From positions 124,001 through 188,000 of the forward strand of contig NZ_JANGCG010000001.1 in NCBI RefSeq assembly GCF_024462815.1: a stretch of DNA of 64,000 bases, written 5' to 3'. Below the pieces are notes generated by a model. The model searched no databases and had not been told where the DNA came from. It saw nothing but the letters and a program-made list of their open reading frames with translations. The stretch is from Gemmiger formicilis (GTDB lineage Bacteria; Bacillota; Clostridia; Oscillospirales; Ruminococcaceae). Below, in pieces: positions 59,647-64,000 of this stretch (within the stretch, counting starts at the first letter, position 1; each line of letters opens with the position of its first letter). The position numbers and the translations under genes were made by a program.

Positions 59647-60463
59647 GGTGAGCCCGATTTTACTGAATATAGCAACTGTCGCGCTGGTTGTATATTCGAT
59701 TTCATTGGTATTTTTGTCCAATTTCAATATGGGCAACCTTATGGTCTGGCTGCTCACGGCGTGTGTGGCCGGGTACGCGGTGTTCCGCCGCCCGGTCAAC
59801 GCATGGTTTTCTGCCGGAGCGGGCCGTGCCGTATTCTGGATTCTGGCGGTGCTGGCGGGCGTTTACCTTGCGGTTATCGCATTTGTCGCGGTCAGTGGTT
59901 ACACAAACCCGCCCACCGGGCAGGAAAAGGCAGTCATTGTGCTGGGTGCTGGCCTGCATAAGGATAAGCCCAGCAGGCTGCTGCAGTACCGGTTAGATAA
60001 GGCGTATGAATTTGCCGCAGCGCACCCGGATACGCTGGTCATCACCAGCGGCGGGCAGGGCCGTGATGAATGGCTGCCTGAGGGGGACGCCATGCGGGAA
60101 TACCTGATTGCCAAGGGCCTTGACCCGGCGCGGGTGCTTTCGGAAGCACGTTCTACCTCCACCGAGGAAAACTTTGCCTTCTCTCTGGAAATCCTGCGTG
60201 CACAGGGCTATGACGAGACAACACCCATTGTCTATGTTTCCAACGCCTTTCATTGCTACCGCGCAGGAAAGTACGCGGCCATGGCAGGCTTTACCTCCGC
60301 TACCGCGCTGGCTGCGGGCACGCCGCTGCGCAGCGTTCTGCCGTGCTATCTGCGCGAGGCGCTGGCACTGCTTTACTACTGGGTATTCAAGACCTCTGCT
60401 GCCGGGCCGATGCACGCCATGGTCGGTTTGCTGGATATGAATAAAAAATTCTTTTACAAATAG
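59627..60463 (+). CDS. DUF218 / SanA-ElyC-YdcF family membrane protein
   Basis: About 278 residues from ATG 59627 (GTG 59621, ATG 59630 and GTG 59654 are alternatives), overlapping the end of deoB by 20 bases. Three hydrophobic helices (about 10-90) precede the DUF218 domain: AVIVLGAGLHKDKPSRLLQYRL, TLVITSGGQGRDEWLPEGDAM split as TLVITSGGQG and LPEGDAM, ARSTSTEENFAFS and YVSNAFHCYRAG. Relatives affect envelope integrity and wall precursors; the reaction is unknown. It probably belongs to the deoB transcript. Confidence 0.82.
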   Translation: MMKFPSKVSPILLNIATVALVVYSISLVFLSNFNMGNLMVWLLTACVAGYAVFRRPVNAWFSAGAGRAVFWILAVLAGVYLAVIAFVAVSGYTNPPTGQEKAVIVLGAGLHKDKPSRLLQYRLDKAYEFAAAHPDTLVITSGGQGRDEWLPEGDAMREYLIAKGLDPARVLSEARSTSTEENFAFSLEILRAQGYDETTPIVYVSNAFHCYRAGKYAAMAGFTSATALAAGTPLRSVLPCYLREALALLYYWVFKTSAAGPMHAMVGLLDMNKKFFYK

Positions 60464-60475
60464 GAGGGGACTGCC

Positions 60476-61234
60476 ATGCAGATTCGCTATTATAAAGAGT
60501 ACAGCCGGTTTCTGAACCGCTTTATGGAGTTCAAGGTCTACGGCCACGCCGGACGTCCCATCGTGATTTTTCCGTGCCAGAGTGGCCGCTTCTTCGATTG
60601 GGAGGACCGCAATATGTGCAATGCCGCCGCCAAATGGGTGGACAACGGCAAGCTGCAGATTTTTACGGTGGACAGCATTGACCCCGAAAGCTGGGATAAC
60701 CACGGCCCCGAGCGCCCGCGCATTGAGATGCAGGAGCGCTGGTACAACTATATCTGTGAGGAATTTGTGCCCCGCCTGCTGGAAATCAACCGCGAGCAGG
60801 GCGAGGACCATACCGGTCGGATTCTGACCGGCGGTGCCAGCATGGGCGGCGGCCATGCCGTCAACTTCTATCTGCGCCGCCCGGATATTTTCAACGGCAC
60901 GATTGCCCTCAGTGGCCTGTACTCCTCCGGGATGTTCTTCGGCAACTACATGGATGACCTCGTCTACCGCAACTCTCCCTGCGATTATATGCGCAACTTT
61001 CCCGCAGACCACCCCTATAAGGAGCTGTACGCCAAGGCCGACAAGTTCATTATGTGCTGCGGTCAGGGTGCGTGGGAGGATGATTTGCTCGCTTCCACCA
61101 AAGAGCTGCAGGCGATTCTCGAAAGCAAGGGCATCCATCCCATTGTGGATATCTGGGGCACGGATGTTTCCCACGATTGGTACTGGTGGGAAAAGCAGTG
61201 GGTCTACTTCCTGCAGATGACCCTTGGCAATTGA
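60476..61234 (+). CDS. Esterase-D-like alpha/beta hydrolase
   Basis: 252 residues without signal peptide. The nucleophile elbow is GGASMGGGHAVNF (Ser at about 120). WGTDVSHDWYWWEKQW near the end supplies the His; an Asp from WEDD or nearby would complete the triad. This WGxDxxHDWxxW ending is typical of an esterase family seen in many Clostridia, related to S-formylglutathione hydrolase and antigen-85 folds. The substrate is unknown. AGGAGGGG before the ATG; 12 bases after the DUF218 gene. Confidence 0.85.
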   Translation: MQIRYYKEYSRFLNRFMEFKVYGHAGRPIVIFPCQSGRFFDWEDRNMCNAAAKWVDNGKLQIFTVDSIDPESWDNHGPERPRIEMQERWYNYICEEFVPRLLEINREQGEDHTGRILTGGASMGGGHAVNFYLRRPDIFNGTIALSGLYSSGMFFGNYMDDLVYRNSPCDYMRNFPADHPYKELYAKADKFIMCCGQGAWEDDLLASTKELQAILESKGIHPIVDIWGTDVSHDWYWWEKQWVYFLQMTLGN

Positions 61235-61269
61235 CAGAGTACGATTGCAGAATTTGAGTAAAACTACTG

Positions 61270-61293
61270 CCCCTGCTTTACCGCAGGGGTTTT
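61270..61293 (+). terminator. Terminator after the esterase gene
   Basis: CCCCTGC/GCAGGGG with 6-base loop, then TTTT. Confidence 0.8.
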
Positions 61294-61354
61294 GCGCGGG
61301 TGCATTTCCTATTGATAAAGTAGGAAACCGCGCCCTGTACTATGAGGCAAACCT

Positions 61355-62485
61355 ATGATTTATCTTGATTACTCTGCCAACACCCCGGCGGATCCGGAGG
61401 TCCTGGACGCCTATGTGGCAGCGGAACGCCGCTATATAGCCAACCCCAACTCCACCCATATAGCCGGGCAGGAGGCACGCGCCGAGATGGAACGCGTGAC
61501 CCAGTCCATTGCGCAGCGTCTGGGTGTGCAGCCCGCCGAAATCATCTACACCTCCGGCGCCAGCGAAGCCAACAACCTTGCCATCAAGGGGATTGCGCAC
61601 GCTTCGCGGCATATCGGCAAACACATCATCTCCACCCAGCTTGAACATTCCTCCGTGGGGGCCTCGCTGACGGCCCTCCAGCAGCAGGGCTATGAAATCG
61701 ACCTGCTGGACATCAACCGCGACGGCAGGGTAGACCTTGACCAGCTGCGGGAGCTGATGCGCAGCGATACCATTCTGGTTGCCGTCTGCGCAGTGGACAG
61801 TGAGCTTGGCACGATACAGCCCATCCGGGAAATTGCTGAAATCGTCAAGCCGTACCCCGGTTGCCGCCTGCACGTGGACGCCACACAGGCCGTCGGCAAA
61901 ACAGACCTCTGGCTGGACGGCGTGGATACCATGAGCTTCACAGCCCACAAATTCTATGGTCCCAACGGCATCGGCGCGCTGTACAAACGCCGTGGTCTGG
62001 TGATTGAGCCGCAGATTTCCGGCGGCGCCAGCACCACGATTTACCGCAGCGGCACACCCACACTGGGCTTGGCCGTCAGCCTTGAGGCTGCGCTGGCCAA
62101 GGCGCAGGACGAGCAGCCCGCCCGCACAGCCCATGTGCAAACGCTGCATGACCGCCTGCTGTCTGCCCTGCAGGGCTACAGTCTGGTGCGGGTAAACAGC
62201 CCGGCCCACGCTGTGCCGCACATTCTGAATGTCAGCGTCACCGGCGTCAAGGGCACACGGTTTCAGCAGGCCCTCAGTGAGCAGGGCGTCTGCGTTTCCG
62301 TCAAGTCGGCCTGCTCGTCGGACGGTCTGCCGTCCAAGGCGGTGTTTGCCGTCAGCCGTGACCGCCGCAACGCCCTTTCCAGCTGGCGCATCAGCCTGAG
62401 CCACCTGACCACGGAGGAGGAAATCGACGGTTTCCTGAAGGCCTTCGACCTCTGCTACAAAACTCTCACAAATAAGGAGAACTGA
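61355..62485 (+). CDS. Cysteine desulfurase family protein (NifS/IscS-like)
   Basis: 376 residues, PLP fold I. YLDYSANTP at the start, TSGASEANNLAIKG, the PLP lysine in SFTAHKFYGPNGIG (about 204), and the persulfide Cys in VSVKSACSSDG (about 318-328). It mobilises sulfur from cysteine. Its direct downstream partner is a TtcA-like PP-loop enzyme 3 bases after the stop, so the sulfur probably goes to tRNA rather than to a general Fe-S pool; no IscU-type scaffold is adjacent. HSS stands where many homologues have HxA around the PLP-stacking His. Confidence 0.88.
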   Translation: MIYLDYSANTPADPEVLDAYVAAERRYIANPNSTHIAGQEARAEMERVTQSIAQRLGVQPAEIIYTSGASEANNLAIKGIAHASRHIGKHIISTQLEHSSVGASLTALQQQGYEIDLLDINRDGRVDLDQLRELMRSDTILVAVCAVDSELGTIQPIREIAEIVKPYPGCRLHVDATQAVGKTDLWLDGVDTMSFTAHKFYGPNGIGALYKRRGLVIEPQISGGASTTIYRSGTPTLGLAVSLEAALAKAQDEQPARTAHVQTLHDRLLSALQGYSLVRVNSPAHAVPHILNVSVTGVKGTRFQQALSEQGVCVSVKSACSSDGLPSKAVFAVSRDRRNALSSWRISLSHLTTEEEIDGFLKAFDLCYKTLTNKEN

Positions 62486-62488
62486 CCC

Positions 62489-63361
62489 TTGGAACGTCAA
62501 TTAGAAACCTATCAAAAAATTGAGCGCAGCATCATCAAAAAATTTCGCAAGCAGCTCTGGACGCCGTTCATCGTTGCCATAAAGCGCTATGAGCTGATTC
62601 AGGCCGGGGATAAAATCGCCGTCTGTATCTCCGGCGGCAAGGACTCAATGTTGATGGCCAAGCTGATGCAGGAGCTGCAGCGCCACAGCGAGGTTCCCTT
62701 TGAGCTGGTTTTTCTGGTGATGGACCCCGGCTACAACGAGGTCAACCGCCAGAAAATCGAAAGCAACGCTGCGATTCTGAATATCCCCATCACCATCTTT
62801 GAGACGAACATCTTTGACGTTGCCAACAACAGTGACAAATCGCCCTGCTATCTCTGTGCCCGGATGCGCCGCGGGCATCTCTACAAAAAAGCGCAGGAGC
62901 TGGGCTGCAACAAGATTGCACTGGGGCATCACTTCAATGACGTCATCGAGACTACCGTTATGAGTATGTTCTACGGCTCCCAGCTGCAGGCCATGCCGCC
63001 GAAGCTGCACAGCACAAACTTCCCGGGTATGAGCCTCATCCGCCCGCTGTACTGTGTGCGGGAGGCTGACATCATCGCATGGAGCCGCTACAATGAGCTG
63101 GAATTTATCCAGTGCGCCTGCCGCTTCACCGAGGCCTGCGCCATCTGTGACAATGGCGGCGGCGGTTCCAAGCGGCAGGAGGTCAAAGTTCTGCTGCGCC
63201 GTCTGATGCGGGACAACCCGAACATCGAGAACAGCATCTTCCGCAGCATCCACGCGGTCGCGCTGGACACCATGCCTGGCTACAAAACCGAAGGGGAGGA
63301 ACACTCCTTCCTGGAGCGCTTTGACCGCATAGAGGATGAGCTGAAAAAGAGCCGGGAATAA
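62489..63361 (+). CDS. TtcA/TtuA-like PP-loop tRNA sulfurtransferase
   Basis: 290 residues. PP-loop AVCISGGKDSMLMAKL (about 44-59), CYLCARMRRGHLYKKA with the first CxxC (about 112-127), ALGHHFNDVIETTVMSMF, and a second Cys pair, CRFTEACAIC, near residue 205-220. These Cys normally hold a [4Fe-4S] cluster for tRNA thiolation. TtcA makes 2-thiocytidine-32; Firmicute homologues of this kind are often of unproven target. It starts at TTG, AAGGAG upstream, 3 bases after the desulfurase, so they are translated together. Confidence 0.88.
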   Translation: MERQLETYQKIERSIIKKFRKQLWTPFIVAIKRYELIQAGDKIAVCISGGKDSMLMAKLMQELQRHSEVPFELVFLVMDPGYNEVNRQKIESNAAILNIPITIFETNIFDVANNSDKSPCYLCARMRRGHLYKKAQELGCNKIALGHHFNDVIETTVMSMFYGSQLQAMPPKLHSTNFPGMSLIRPLYCVREADIIAWSRYNELEFIQCACRFTEACAICDNGGGGSKRQEVKVLLRRLMRDNPNIENSIFRSIHAVALDTMPGYKTEGEEHSFLERFDRIEDELKKSRE

Positions 63362-63460
63362 TCACCACTGGCGTCTGTACTCGCCCGGCGGCGTGTCGTT
63401 TTAGAAGGCCGCGTTTGTCTGCCCGGTGCGGATTTTCGGGGAAAGGCCGATGTCCCAGGC

Positions 63461-63489
63461 TTGACAGTGCGCGGATTCTGCGCTATACT
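63461..63489 (+). promoter_or_regulatory. Promoter of the pheS T-box transcript
   Basis: TTGACA, 17-bp spacer, TATACT (63484-63489). Confidence 0.8.
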
Positions 63490-63495
63490 AATCAA

Positions 63496-63775
63496 GTATT
63501 CGCAAAAACACATTGACGGAGAAAGTATCTGCAGGGCGTTTTAGTCCAGAGAGGGCGGCCACCGGCTGTAAGCCGCCTGTAAAGACCCTGCAGGAAAGTT
63601 CGCTCCCGAGTGGTGCGCGGGAAAGGCTCTTCCGGCCCGGTAGTGCGCAACGGCCCTGCACCGTTACCCGCAGCAAAGAGTGCCGTCGTTTCGGCGGAAC
63701 ACGGGTGGTACCGCGGAGAATTGTATTCACAAGGCTTCGTCCCTGATAGAACACAGGGACGGGGCCTTTTTATTT
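63496..63775 (+). ncRNA. T-box riboswitch specific for phenylalanine
   Basis: Stem I base GGAG (63518-63521) pairs with CTCC (63603-63606) and CTGCAGGG (63529-63536) with CCCTGCAG (63586-63593). Between them lies the specifier loop with AGTA on the 5' side and GAAAG-TTC on the 3' side; TTC (63599-63601) is a Phe codon. The T-box core ACGGGTGGTACCGCGG is at 63701-63716; its TGGT suits a tRNA with discriminator A, as in tRNA-Phe. A 13-bp terminator (63733-63774) ending in T5 follows. Uncharged tRNA-Phe should allow read-through into pheS. Confidence 0.93.
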
Positions 63776-63807
63776 TGGTCCCGGCCCCCAGCAAACAGAG
63801 GTGTACT

Positions 63808-64000
63808 ATGGAAGAAAAAATCAAGGAGCTGCGCGCCGCCATTGAGCAGGACTGCGCAGCGGTCACTGACAAAGCCCAGCTTTCTGACTTCTGGCAGAAA
63901 TACCTGAGCAAGAACGGTGAGGTTGCAGGCCTGACCAAGAGCCTGCGCGATGTTCCCAAGGAGGACCGCCCCGCTGTCGGCAAGACCATCAACGAGTTCA
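63808..64000 (+). CDS. pheS: Phenylalanyl-tRNA synthetase alpha chain (partial)
   Basis: The first 64 residues are visible before the window ends. MEEKIKELRAAIEQD opens the coiled-coil arm, followed by FWQKYLSKNGEVAGLTKSLR, the conserved PheS N-terminal region. GAGGTG (63798-63803) precedes the ATG. The upstream Phe T-box confirms the assignment; pheT should follow outside the window. Confidence 0.95.
   Translation, partial: MEEKIKELRAAIEQDCAAVTDKAQLSDFWQKYLSKNGEVAGLTKSLRDVPKEDRPAVGKTINEF

Overview
The window is a gene-dense, moderately high-GC stretch of a bacterial chromosome. It most likely comes from an anaerobic Firmicute of the Oscillospiraceae (Clostridium cluster IV, Faecalibacterium/Gemmiger/Subdoligranulum-like). 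The reasons are AGGAGG-type ribosome sites, frequent TTG/GTG starts, sigma-A promoters with 16-18 bp spacers, RNase J and GdpP, a phenylalanine T-box, a monomeric [FeFe] hydrogenase with a Rex-like operator, and a yceD-rpmF pair. The species assignment is an inference. There is no rRNA, CRISPR array, prophage or complete insertion sequence.

Layout. 1-2.3 kb (minus): YolD-like protein and a Y-family polymerase behind an SOS-like operator, then a response-regulator remnant. 2.5-2.8 kb (minus): tRNA-Asp, tRNA-Thr, tRNA-Trp. 3-10.6 kb: a PlsY paralogue, family-4 uracil-DNA glycosylase, nuclease-helicase, MATE transporter, diaminopimelate decarboxylase, a membrane protein and a GyrI-like protein. 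10.7-11.5 kb (minus): RNase HI and a degenerate MnmA-like protein. 11.8-22.9 kb: RNase J, GdpP, L9, DnaB, TilS, Hpt, FtsH and a tail-anchored zinc-ribbon protein. 23-31 kb: RluA-family enzyme, RadC, UvrB-UvrA, second RluA. 31-35.7 kb: LytM-type peptidase, MurA, WalJ-like hydrolase, RlmH. 35.8-38.8 kb (minus): [FeFe] hydrogenase and MtaB. 38.9-46.8 kb: DacF-type carboxypeptidase, Pgi, small P-loop protein, YceD-L32, DUF512 protein, Der, second PlsY, an unknown protein. 46.9-54.3 kb: complete F1Fo ATP synthase operon. 54.3-64 kb: DUF1294 protein, Pta, LuxS and pyruvate kinase (minus), DeoB, DUF218 protein, esterase, cysteine desulfurase plus TtcA-like enzyme, and a T-box leader in front of pheS, which runs off the right edge.

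The genes are mostly core housekeeping: DNA repair, replication, RNA decay and tRNA modification, cell wall, energy conservation. The interesting signals are regulatory or evolutionary. An identical 17-bp palindrome TACAAC-N5-GTTGTA lies just downstream of the -10 element of both the Y-family polymerase and uvrB, suggesting a lineage-specific SOS operator. A 12/14 match to the Rex operator overlaps the hydrogenase -10 box. The ATP synthase c subunit carries two carboxylates (Glu29, Glu62) as in Na+-coupled rotors. A 172-bp MITE with an 18-bp terminal inverted repeat and a CTGA target duplication sits between atpG and atpD. A short intact MnmA relative has lost its PP-loop signature. Two divergent gene pairs share a palindromic -10 element.
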